From: Yoonia sp. | Lineage (GTDB): Bacteria; Pseudomonadota; Alphaproteobacteria; Rhodobacterales; Rhodobacteraceae | Direction: 5' to 3' | DNA length: 12,337 nt | Assembly (NCBI GenBank): GCA_028822885.1 | Contig: JAPKCP010000068.1 | Location: 1-12,337, forward strand | Shown: positions 1 through 6,117 of the stretch, in pieces | Numbering within the stretch: the first letter of the stretch is position 1 | Layout of the letters: each line of letters begins with the position of its first letter | Made by a program: the position numbers and the translations under genes | The notes under the pieces: generated by a model | Told to the model about the DNA's origin: nothing | The model's input: the letters and a program-made list of their open reading frames with translations, nothing else | Database searches by the model: none

Positions 1-159
1 ATCTCAACACGGTTCAGTGTGCCTTTAACCTGTCGGATGGCCTCTCCCTTTGCTAAGACAGTTGATGTCTCATTTTGATTAACCCATCCTGTGATCACGA
101 GCATCACGCCCGATGGTTTGATTGTATCTATCCAAGTTGCAGCGGCGGGTTGATCCAAC
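1..159 (-). pseudogene. Displaced C-terminal part of the MscS-family gene, in a shifted frame, cut by the window edge
   Basis: Reading the minus strand from base 159, shifted +1 relative to the upstream frame, gives an open frame with no stop to the window edge. It begins LDQPAAATWIDTIKPSGVML and continues through VITGWVN to KGEAIRQVKG. This looks like the C-terminal alpha/beta domain of MscS proteins, where a substrate-like beta strand ending in a W/V-rich segment precedes a helix beginning with lysines and an EAIR-type stretch. It joins smoothly to the ...SLPFV end of the upstream frame if one base near 157-162 is removed (or two are added). The rest of the gene lies outside the window. Confidence 0.7.
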
Positions 160-1095
160 AACAAAGGGTAGGCTTTGCACGGTTTCTTCCACCAGTGTCC
201 GCGCTGCAGCCAAATCGGCATCGCGGTCAATCAACAAGGAAAACATGAAGCGTCGTTCAGCGTTTTGACTGTAATTAATGATGCGGCTCTTGAATACCGT
301 CGCGTTGGGAATGCGGATATGATTGCCGTCAAATGACAATAGGATTGTCGCCCGGCTGGTTAGTCGAATGACTTTGCCTTGGTCACCGTTGATCTCAACT
401 GTGTCATTCGGGCGGAAGGGCTGGCGAATGGACAGCATGACAGACGCAATAAAATTCTCAACAGTATCGCGAACGGCAAAGCCAAGCGCGAGGCCGATAA
501 TGCCCGCTGCACCAAGGATCGTTGATAACAATGCAGTTGCGTTCAAAATATCCAAAGCTATTACGAGTGCGGCAATCACAAAGACGATACGCACGATTTG
601 CCGGTAAAGTTCAGCAATGAACAAGTTTGGGGCCAATCGTTCCCAAGGTTGCCGGGCACGTGCGATCCGTAGGCCAAGCCATACAATAAATGCCCCAACA
701 AGGGCAGCAATCAGTGCCAAAGGTAAAAATGTTACAAACTGGTCGATCCGTGCTTTGAAACGGCCGATCGCGGGGTCCAATCGGCGGACGATATCGGTGG
801 TCTCAGTCACTTCGTTTTTGACGGCCACGACACCCTCGACGCGGCTCGCGAGTGAAGCCAGTTCAGTAGCCTCTAACGTTGAGATCGCGGTGCCGCGATA
901 TGTCACGATCCCCTCAGAAACCATAACGGTCACATCATTGTAGTTACCCAATTCAGAAAGGATATCGCGGATACGTATTGCGATATCAGCGTCTTGTTGG
1001 TCGGTGTTGATGGTTGTAATTGGACCATTGGTTTCTTGTGCGGTGACGGGACCTGCAAAAAATAGGATCAGGCAAAGGAATCTGAAAATACGCAT
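79..1095 (-). CDS. BON-domain MscS-family mechanosensitive channel, frameshifted near its 3' end
   Basis: Predicted small-conductance mechanosensitive channel that would release solutes from the inner membrane on hypo-osmotic shock. The 338-residue frame starts at ATG 1095 behind AAGGCG and has a signal peptide (about 1-20, ending VTAQ). A BON domain follows (about 35-98), then membrane segments near 119-144, 166-184 and 186-221. The last has the Gly/Ala-rich MscS pore-helix character (GAAGIIGLALGFAVRDTVENF). The MscS beta domain (about 222-275) holds RQPFRPNDTVEI and the IPN motif. After residue 312 the frame turns into a basic, non-family tail (GSTRRCNLDRY...) and stops at 79, while the expected C-terminal domain continues in another frame (see 1-159). 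Either this is a real pseudogene with a truncated C-terminal domain, or the sequence has a one-base error. It lies 74 bp after kpsE on the same strand. The family call is firm; whether the gene works is open. Confidence 0.85.
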   Translation of the reverse strand: MRIFRFLCLILFFAGPVTAQETNGPITTINTDQQDADIAIRIRDILSELGNYNDVTVMVSEGIVTYRGTAISTLEATELASLASRVEGVVAVKNEVTETTDIVRRLDPAIGRFKARIDQFVTFLPLALIAALVGAFIVWLGLRIARARQPWERLAPNLFIAELYRQIVRIVFVIAALVIALDILNATALLSTILGAAGIIGLALGFAVRDTVENFIASVMLSIRQPFRPNDTVEINGDQGKVIRLTSRATILLSFDGNHIRIPNATVFKSRIINYSQNAERRFMFSLLIDRDADLAAARTLVEETVQSLPFVVGSTRRCNLDRYNQTIGRDARDHRMG

Positions 1096-1123
1096 GTGTC
1101 TATCGCCTTAGCCAGAAAATCTT

Positions 1124-1153
1124 ACCTTAGGCTGCTGCACACACGTTTTCCAA
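1124..1153 (-). promoter_or_regulatory. Possible promoter for the MscS-family gene
   Basis: On the minus strand TTGGAA (1148-1153) and TAAGGT (1124-1129) are separated by 18 nt and lie just upstream of the mscS start at 1095. The match to the sigma-70 consensus is only partial, and the gene could instead be read through from kpsE. Confidence 0.2.
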
Positions 1154-1169
1154 GTGCTTTGCCCATAAG

Positions 1170-2780
1170 CTAGGTCGATACCTGTTCACGCAGGATGGAA
1201 GCCGTCAGGGAGATCATCAGGTAGATGCCTGAGAAGATGAGGAAAGCCAGTACCGTGTTTTCAAACGCGCGGGGGTAGGTGGCCTCATCAGGGGCAACGG
1301 GTTCGACGCCCAGCGACAGGTAACGGACTTGCCGATTGGCTTCGATCCGCGCTGCGCCGAGCTGCGTTTCGGCAGCTTGGAACTGCAATAATCGCAACCC
1401 GTAGTCTTCTTCCGCAAGTCGTAACTGAATGTTACGCTGAGCAATTGAGATGCCGCTTCCATCGTCGGACCCGATCTGGCTTCGCAATCCCGCAATGAGC
1501 GAGTCAATACTTGCAATGCTACGTTCAAGATCCGCAACTTGTGCGGCATTGGGACTTTGTACAGAGTTTTTGCCAGCCAAATCCAATACAAATTGGTTAC
1601 GTTGCTGATTTCGCAACGAAATTTCAGCAGTTACTGCAGCCGTATCACCTGCCGGGTCAGCTGTGTTCGCATTTTCTTGCAGAGTTAACAGCGTCTGCAG
1701 CGCATCTGTCCGTGCGATTACCACATTATCGTAGTTTTCAAGGGCACCGGCCATGGCCGCATCGCGTGGGCGCTGGGTCAATTGGTCGATTTGCTCTTCT
1801 GCAAATCCGATCAGCGCTTCAGAATAGATCTGACTGGTTTCAGGATCTGACGCGATGACCTCCATGCGCAGAATGCCTTCGGTTGGATCGTAGCTGACCT
1901 TCACCTTCTCGGTGTAAATACCAAATGCTGCTTCATTGGTCGCATCTGGACCAAGGCGTTGAATCTGGTCGATGTTTTCGGCACTAAAGTGGTCTTTGAA
2001 CCCGTGTTGTTCGTCCAAACGCAGCATGGCAGCCCGCGACGCGAGGTAGGATTGCACCGCGATACTATCCTGTTGGGTCGCCAGAGATGTGCCCTGAAAC
2101 AACCCGCCAAGGCCACCGGGCGCTGATGACGCTTCAGCCTGTTGGATCACAAATTCAGAGTTGGTGGCAAACATCGGCGTAGCCATCACATAGAAATACC
2201 AACCGACTAATATTGTTGGTAAAAAAACGAACGTCGCAAGGCGTGTGGCCAACAGGGCAAGCTTGCGGCGGCGGCGTTTTGCCAGATCACGCTGAATGCG
2301 CATGATTTCACCGGCGCGGCGATCTGCGGGCGTTGCCATTTCCGTCGATGGCAGATTTTGGCCATGTTGCACCGTTTGTGGTAGCTGGATTTGCCCAAGC
2401 ACCTTTTGGCCTTGCTGTGGTTGGGCAACTGCAGTGCTACCTTCGGGCGTCACGAGCTCTAAGATCGCATTCCGCTGGAAAGGATCGACACCGATGCCAC
2501 GCAACTGACGTACAGCATCGAAGTCAGACGTCACGGCAAGTCCGTTTTTCTGGGCAACCCGGCGCGCCATGCGCAATTGGCGACCAGTTAGGCCTTCCTT
2601 GCGGATATCATCTAGCGATACCTCCGCTGACACTTGTGCAGGGCTCGCGAGATTGGCATTTACCGCAGGCGCCGCCGTGTCAGCCGGTGGCCCGCTCTGC
2701 GGCGTTGCCGGAGAAGCAGGTTTAGCATCACCATCATCTTGACGGATGCGGAATTTTCTAGCCTTGGGTTTCGTAGTCAT
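1170..2780 (-). CDS. kpsE: Capsular polysaccharide export inner-membrane protein, KpsE/CtrB/RkpR type
   Basis: Polysaccharide co-polymerase/membrane-fusion component that links an ABC capsule exporter in the inner membrane to the outer-membrane channel. I choose ATG 2780 (536 aa, MTTKPKARKF...) because it overlaps the end of kpsT by only 23 nt. The in-frame extension to 2828 lies wholly inside kpsT. Domains in order: a Pro/Ala-rich N-terminus (about 18-50); a small cytoplasmic region (about 56-110) with LTGRQLRMARRVAQ and the GIGVDPFQR segment; a basic patch KRRRRK (168-173); TM1 (about 181-200); a periplasmic part with a Gly-rich stretch (about 221-232) and long coiled-coil helices (about 335-375 and 410-490); a proline-rich approach (P494, P497, P503); and TM2 (about 509-530) with a short cytoplasmic tail. 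The two-TM layout with prolines before TM2 is typical of the family. The N-terminal extension is much longer than in E. coli KpsE. No strong Shine-Dalgarno is seen, so translation is probably coupled to kpsT. Confidence 0.85.
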   Translation of the reverse strand: MTTKPKARKFRIRQDDGDAKPASPATPQSGPPADTAAPAVNANLASPAQVSAEVSLDDIRKEGLTGRQLRMARRVAQKNGLAVTSDFDAVRQLRGIGVDPFQRNAILELVTPEGSTAVAQPQQGQKVLGQIQLPQTVQHGQNLPSTEMATPADRRAGEIMRIQRDLAKRRRRKLALLATRLATFVFLPTILVGWYFYVMATPMFATNSEFVIQQAEASSAPGGLGGLFQGTSLATQQDSIAVQSYLASRAAMLRLDEQHGFKDHFSAENIDQIQRLGPDATNEAAFGIYTEKVKVSYDPTEGILRMEVIASDPETSQIYSEALIGFAEEQIDQLTQRPRDAAMAGALENYDNVVIARTDALQTLLTLQENANTADPAGDTAAVTAEISLRNQQRNQFVLDLAGKNSVQSPNAAQVADLERSIASIDSLIAGLRSQIGSDDGSGISIAQRNIQLRLAEEDYGLRLLQFQAAETQLGAARIEANRQVRYLSLGVEPVAPDEATYPRAFENTVLAFLIFSGIYLMISLTASILREQVST

Positions 2781-3417
2781 ACATCTGTTTCGCTTCTTCC
2801 AAGGTATCAAACATTTGAAAATGACCATCGCGCAGAACTGCAGCAGAGCGGGCGAACCGCTCCAATGTGGCTGCTTGGTGTGAAACGATGATCACAGTGG
2901 TACTGTCGAGGCGCTCGCGTAAAATATCACCAGCTTTGCGGTTAAATTCAACGTCCGTCGTTTGTGGCATGCCTTCATCAATCAGGTACATATCAAAATC
3001 AAGCGCCAACATCAGTGAGAATGTAAATCGGGACCGCATACCTTGGCTGTACGTGCCGATAGGCAGGTCAAAATATTCCTGGATGTCGCAAAGCCAGCGG
3101 CAAAACGATTCCACGTAATCTGGATCAAGCCTATACAGGCGCGCAATATAGCGGCTATTTTCTTTTGCCGTATGTTTGCCAACAACGCCGCCCATGAATC
3201 CTAACGGGAATGAAATCTTGCAGCCCCGGTGAATTTGGCCTTCGTCAGGTTTTTCCAAACCCGCCATCATATTGATAAGTGTGGTTTTTCCGGTGCCGTT
3301 TGGGGCGAGGATACCCAACGAATTTCCCAATTCCACGCGAAAAGAGGCCCTGTCAAGGATCACTTTGCGTTGCGTTCCGGTCCAGAACGACTTGGAAACA
3401 TTCGTAAATTCTAACAT
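2758..3417 (-). CDS. kpsT: Capsular polysaccharide ABC transporter ATP-binding protein, KpsT type
   Basis: ATPase subunit expected to drive export of a capsular or other surface polysaccharide across the inner membrane. The 219-residue length matches KpsT/BexA proteins. Visible motifs are Walker A APNGTGKTT (38-46, with Ala where Gly is usual in the first position), the ABC signature YSQGM (123-127), Walker B MYLIDEG (143-149, D147/E148) and the switch histidine in IVSH (H180). DEGMPQTTD after Walker B resembles the DEG...GD region of KpsT proteins. The start is ATG 3417 with a weak AGG five to seven bases upstream. The 3' end overlaps kpsE by 23 nt, so the two form a unit. A KpsM permease would be expected beside it, but none is present in this window. 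Confidence 0.88.
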   Translation of the reverse strand: MLEFTNVSKSFWTGTQRKVILDRASFRVELGNSLGILAPNGTGKTTLINMMAGLEKPDEGQIHRGCKISFPLGFMGGVVGKHTAKENSRYIARLYRLDPDYVESFCRWLCDIQEYFDLPIGTYSQGMRSRFTFSLMLALDFDMYLIDEGMPQTTDVEFNRKAGDILRERLDSTTVIIVSHQAATLERFARSAAVLRDGHFQMFDTLEEAKQMYDYETQG

Positions 3418-3576
3418 TTGCCTGCGTCAATTTCCCTTTTAGGGCTTCGTCAGTGTTGACGATATAGGTTAACATCCCTCCATAGGGGTGCCCTTTTTCT
3501 TTCTTATGTGCCGATTAAGTCCATAAATACAGGAGAATTTATTATCTTGAGCGACTTCAATACCAAGTGTGACCGT
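3418..3576. other. Intergenic region before kpsT
   Basis: 159 bp, AT-rich, lying between the glycosylase-like gene and kpsT, both on the minus strand. It holds a short perfect inverted repeat, CGTCA-GTGT-TGACG (3448-3461), and CCC-TTTTA-GGG (3434-3444). I see no convincing promoter hexamer pair and no intrinsic terminator. A kpsT promoter is likely here because a gap this large breaks the otherwise compact layout, but I cannot place it. Confidence 0.4.
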
Positions 3577-4176
3577 TCAAGCTGCGTTCCGCTCCGACAG
3601 CAGCACATCAATTTGTGCGCGTAACTCTGGCAAGACATCATTCTCAAAGATAGGATTCTTACGAAGCCAGCCAGAGTTTCGCCAAGACGGATGTGGCAGT
3701 ACAAACGTACCGTCAGGAAAGCTGCGCCAGTCCCCTATGATCTGTGATAGCGGGCCTTTGCGCCCCAAATGACGGGCAATTGCGTATTGGCCAATGATGA
3801 TGCGTAATCGTGGCGGGCCAATGTGTGCGAGGACCAGTTCGTGCCACGTGTCCCAGCAAATTGGCGGCGGTGGCAGGTCAGCGCCCTTGGCGTCATATCC
3901 GGGAAAACAGAACGCGGTTGGCACAAACGAAACAAAAGTTGTGTCGTAAAAAGTGTCTGAGCTCAGCCCCAGCCAGTTACGTAGTCGATCACCAGAGCGA
4001 TCATCAAACGGCTTGCCCGAGCGTTGAACGCGCATCCCCGGTGCTTGGCCTGCGATCAGGATTGGTGTGTTTTTGCTAAACCATGCGACAGGGCGTGGGG
4101 CATGTTCAGTTTTAGTCATTGCAAAACGCGTGGTACAAATGCGGCAGGCTGAAATGTCTTTGGTGATGTCTGACAC
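3577..4176 (-). CDS. Uracil-DNA glycosylase superfamily protein with predicted 4Fe-4S cluster
   Basis: Predicted member of the uracil-DNA glycosylase superfamily (base-excision repair: removal of uracil or other damaged bases). I choose GTG 4176 (199 aa, [V/M]SDITKDISACRIC...) because GAAGGA lies six bases upstream; the frame open to ATG 4239 has no comparable site. Motifs: C11-x2-C14 at the N-terminus plus C90 and C107, a spacing like the 4Fe-4S ligands of family-4 enzymes; motif 1 LIAGQAPGMR (41-50) followed by SGKPFDD; and motif 2 LPHPSWRN (160-167) followed by WLRKNP. Motif 1 has GQAPG instead of the GEAPG of family 4, and motif 2 ends HPSWRN. This matches a widespread, poorly characterised subgroup, so activity on uracil is not certain. 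It is divergent from the SseB-like gene, with a 102-bp control region between them. Confidence 0.82.
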   Translation of the reverse strand: MSDITKDISACRICTTRFAMTKTEHAPRPVAWFSKNTPILIAGQAPGMRVQRSGKPFDDRSGDRLRNWLGLSSDTFYDTTFVSFVPTAFCFPGYDAKGADLPPPPICWDTWHELVLAHIGPPRLRIIIGQYAIARHLGRKGPLSQIIGDWRSFPDGTFVLPHPSWRNSGWLRKNPIFENDVLPELRAQIDVLLSERNAA

Positions 4177-4178
4177 CT

Positions 4179-4275
4179 TTGGTCCTTCGTGTATGATTTG
4201 TGCAAGGGTAGGGGCTGTCCCTTGTCGCGGCAAGCGCATCAGACTACCTCACGGTCAGGATTGACGAAGGACCAA
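4179..4275. repeat. 12-bp perfect inverted repeat spanning both Shine-Dalgarno sites of divergent genes
   Basis: TTGGTCCTTCGT (4179-4190) and ACGAAGGACCAA (4264-4275) are perfect reverse complements separated by 73 bp. Each gene therefore carries the same 12-base leader (ACGAAGGACCAA) just before its start codon: GTG 4176 on the minus strand and ATG 4279 on the plus strand. Only GAAGGA is needed for ribosome binding, so the identity extends beyond what a shared Shine-Dalgarno would require. Confidence 0.8.
4205..4250. promoter_or_regulatory. Possible back-to-back divergent promoters
   Basis: Plus strand: TTGTCG (4222-4227), 17-nt spacer, TACCTC (4245-4250), reading toward the SseB-like gene. 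Minus strand: TTGCCG (4233-4228), 17-nt spacer, TACCCT (4210-4205), reading toward the glycosylase-like gene. The two -35 hexamers abut and form the near-palindrome TTGTCGCGGCAA. The -35 matches are reasonable and the -10 matches weak; the symmetry and the identical spacing are the main support. Confidence 0.35.
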
Positions 4276-4278
4276 GCG

Positions 4279-5052
4279 ATGACTGATCTTGATACTGCGC
4301 ATGCTGCCATGAATGCTGCCCCTGATGATGACGCGCAACGCCTGCGTTTCTACGAACGGCTTGCTGATACCGAATTGTTCCTCTTGCTGGCGGAAGAGCC
4401 TGTAGGTGATCAGGTTTCCCCTGAGATTTTCGATATTGCCGATGGTCGCTTTGCTTTGGTTTTTGATCGTGAGGAACGGCTGGCCGAATTTGTAGGCCGC
4501 ACGGTGCCTTACGCTGGAATCGCTGGGCGCAGTCTGGTGCGTATGTTGACTGGACAAGGTGTGGGTCTTGGGCTGAACTTGCAGGTTGCTCCGTCTGAAA
4601 TGTTGGTTCCTGCGGAGGCCGTAGATTGGCTGGCAACGACACTTGAGAACAGTCCAGAAGAGGCAGAAGCCCGCCTGACGGAGGTTTCTGCGCCGGGTGG
4701 TCTGCCAGAGGCTGTCGTGACAGGATTAGACCGAAAACTAGCGATTGCTGCTGGCCTTGCACGGTTCGCGTATCTCGCAGCGGCGGTTTATGATGACGGG
4801 TCGCGCGGGCATGTTCTGGCGTTTGTGGATGCGGTGCCGGGCGCAGAATCTGCCTTGGCAAAAGCAGCAGGCGAAGCGCTGACGTTTTCAGGGATTGAGG
4901 CTGGCACAATGGACGTCTTATTCGTGAAGGCCACTGATCAGTTGGCAGGTCATTTGGCAAAGGTGGGGTTGCGTTTTGATTTGCCTGAACTTGCGGCGGC
5001 GCATGTGCCGGGTGCGCCGGGCATGGACCCTGCAAAGCCACCACGTTTGTGA
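4279..5052 (+). CDS. SseB family protein
   Basis: 257-residue soluble protein of the SseB family (named for enhanced serine sensitivity in E. coli); its biochemical role is unknown. Start ATG 4279 is set by GAAGGA seven bases upstream; the open frame extends further upstream, but without such a site and through the divergent promoter region. The N-terminal SseB-type domain (about 22-123) begins RLRFYERLADTELFLLL and includes FDIADGRFALVFDREERLAEF and a hydrophobic Gly-rich GQGVGLGLNL stretch. A second alpha/beta region (about 145-237, from VVTGLDRKLAIAAG through GHVLAFVDAV to FDLPEL) resembles the C-terminal domain of longer SseB proteins. The end is a short Pro/Gly tail. No signal peptide or membrane helix is seen. 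It is the only plus-strand gene here, divergent from the glycosylase-like gene and convergent with ghrA. Confidence 0.8.
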   Translation: MTDLDTAHAAMNAAPDDDAQRLRFYERLADTELFLLLAEEPVGDQVSPEIFDIADGRFALVFDREERLAEFVGRTVPYAGIAGRSLVRMLTGQGVGLGLNLQVAPSEMLVPAEAVDWLATTLENSPEEAEARLTEVSAPGGLPEAVVTGLDRKLAIAAGLARFAYLAAAVYDDGSRGHVLAFVDAVPGAESALAKAAGEALTFSGIEAGTMDVLFVKATDQLAGHLAKVGLRFDLPELAAAHVPGAPGMDPAKPPRL

Positions 5053-5184
5053 TTATGCCAATTTTGATCGAAAATTTCGTATAGGTGTAAGTGGGATAAT
5101 TTGCCATGCGCAGACTATGATACCCACGTGATCGTCACAAAAAATCATATGTTTTCGATCACGATTTTTCGCGAAAAATCGGCG
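5053..5184. other. Palindrome-rich convergent intergenic region
   Basis: 132-bp AT-rich gap between the 3' ends of the SseB-like gene and ghrA. It contains a 10-bp inverted repeat TGATCGAAAA (5065-5074) / TTTTCGATCA (5152-5161), an 8-bp inverted repeat CGTGATCG (5127-5134) / CGATCACG (5156-5163) with a 21-nt AT-rich loop, AATTTT-gatcg-AAAATT (5062-5078 region), and a 20-bp perfect palindrome at 5162-5181. No open frame or RNA gene is recognised. The likely role is bidirectional transcription termination or mRNA 3'-end protection, although the classic hairpin-plus-T-run layout is not clean. Confidence 0.55.
5162..5181 (-). terminator. Palindrome just after ghrA, possible terminator of the mre-rodA-ghrA operon
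   Basis: Perfect 20-bp palindrome (half-site CGATTTTTCG) that begins three bases past the ghrA stop codon on the minus strand. As RNA it can fold into an 8-bp stem with a CGCG loop. No T-run follows directly; a T6 run (complement of 5139-5144) lies about 18 nt further, within the loop of the next inverted repeat. Terminator function is inferred from position. Confidence 0.4.
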
Positions 5185-6117
5185 TTAGTAACCCGTGTTG
5201 CGATCCACAACATTCATCATCGGCTCTCCGTTTTCGCACCGCTGTATATTTGCTGCGATTTCAATTGCTGCGGTATCCGGACGTGTCTCTGCCGCTATAT
5301 GCGGCGTTACGGTGACATTGGGGTGTGCCCAAAACGGATGCTCCTTTGGCAAAGGCTCAACGCGGAACACATCCAATGTGGCATGCGCGACTTGGCCACT
5401 GTCGAGAGCCGCCAATAGGGCCATGTCATCAATCAATGGGCCACGACCGGGGTTGATAATAAACGCACCTTTGGCCAACAAAGCGAGTGTTTCAGCATTC
5501 ATAGTATCTGTGGTTTCAGCTGTGTCAGGTAACAATAGAACAACAATTTCTGCGCCACTTAGCGCCTCAGTCAGCCCTGCGTCGCCTGATAAACACGTAA
5601 TACCGTCAATCGTTTTTTGTGAGCGGCTCCATCCCGTCACGTTAAAGCCAAGCGCAGCTAAAGTTTGTGCACAAGCTGCTCCAAGGGCGCCAAGGCCCAA
5701 GACCGTCACGCGCCGCTCACTTGCGAGGGGTGGCACCGTCTGGTCCCATGATCCGTCTTGGGTTAGGATATGGCGATCCATGCCCAGATGATGTCGCAAA
5801 GCATGTCCCGCCACCCATTCGACCATCCCTTGGGTCAAACCGGGGTTCACCATCCTTGTCAGTGGCTGGGTCAGGGTTTCATTTGTCACAATACTTTCGA
5901 CACCTGCCCACAGGCTCAGAACTGCTTTTGCCCGGGCATATGGCGTAAAATCGTAAAGGCCATCGTGCGGAGCATAGATGATATAGTCAACAGCAGCGGG
6001 GGCATGATCGCAGGCCAAAACAACGTCTAACCCTGCTGCCAGAAACGCTGTTTCTAAGTTGACTTTGTAGTCGGGCCATAGCCCGTCACGCGCGGCAAAA
6101 AGGACATTTAATGCCAT
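5185..6117 (-). CDS. ghrA: Glyoxylate/hydroxypyruvate reductase A, D-2-hydroxyacid dehydrogenase family
   Basis: Predicted cytoplasmic NAD(P)H-dependent reductase of glyoxylate to glycolate and hydroxypyruvate to D-glycerate. The 310-residue length fits GhrA (about 312). The Rossmann motif GLGALG (141-146) is in VTVLGLGALGAACAQ, followed by GWSRS (162-166), where a basic residue suits NADPH. The catalytic residues of the 2-hydroxyacid dehydrogenase family are visible: R225 in INPGRGPLID, E254 in DVFRVEPLP and H273 in TPHIAAET. The compact N-terminal domain with YAPHDGLYDF and the SLWAGVE segment is GhrA-like rather than SerA-like. Its ATG overlaps the rodA stop by one base (TGATG), and no clear Shine-Dalgarno precedes it, so it is probably translated by coupling to rodA. 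A link to cell-wall synthesis is not evident; a closely related 2-ketoacid substrate is possible. Confidence 0.85.
   Translation of the reverse strand: MALNVLFAARDGLWPDYKVNLETAFLAAGLDVVLACDHAPAAVDYIIYAPHDGLYDFTPYARAKAVLSLWAGVESIVTNETLTQPLTRMVNPGLTQGMVEWVAGHALRHHLGMDRHILTQDGSWDQTVPPLASERRVTVLGLGALGAACAQTLAALGFNVTGWSRSQKTIDGITCLSGDAGLTEALSGAEIVVLLLPDTAETTDTMNAETLALLAKGAFIINPGRGPLIDDMALLAALDSGQVAHATLDVFRVEPLPKEHPFWAHPNVTVTPHIAAETRPDTAAIEIAANIQRCENGEPMMNVVDRNTGY

Noticed and set aside
2781..2828. Upstream in-frame extension of the kpsE-like gene
   Set aside because: It lies wholly within the kpsT coding sequence and adds a non-conserved MVIFKCLIPW leader. ATG 2780 gives a natural short overlap.
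3504..3704. 66-codon minus-strand frame over the 3' end of the glycosylase-like gene
   Set aside because: It overlaps the real gene out of frame and shows no protein-like features.
4177..4239. Longer start for the glycosylase-like gene
   Set aside because: It would cover its own likely promoter region; GTG 4176 has a perfect GAAGGA six bases upstream.
4244..5107. A 287-codon open frame on the minus strand, antisense to the whole SseB-like gene
   Set aside because: The translation is Pro/Gln/His/Arg-rich with no domain character, and the plus-strand frame has a good ribosome-binding site and family features. The antisense frame is a by-product of codon bias.
5053..5184. Palindrome cluster as a dif site, CRISPR repeat or insertion-element end
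   Set aside because: There is no dif-like core, no repeated spacer arrangement, no transposase and no target duplication; the repeats are unique within the window.
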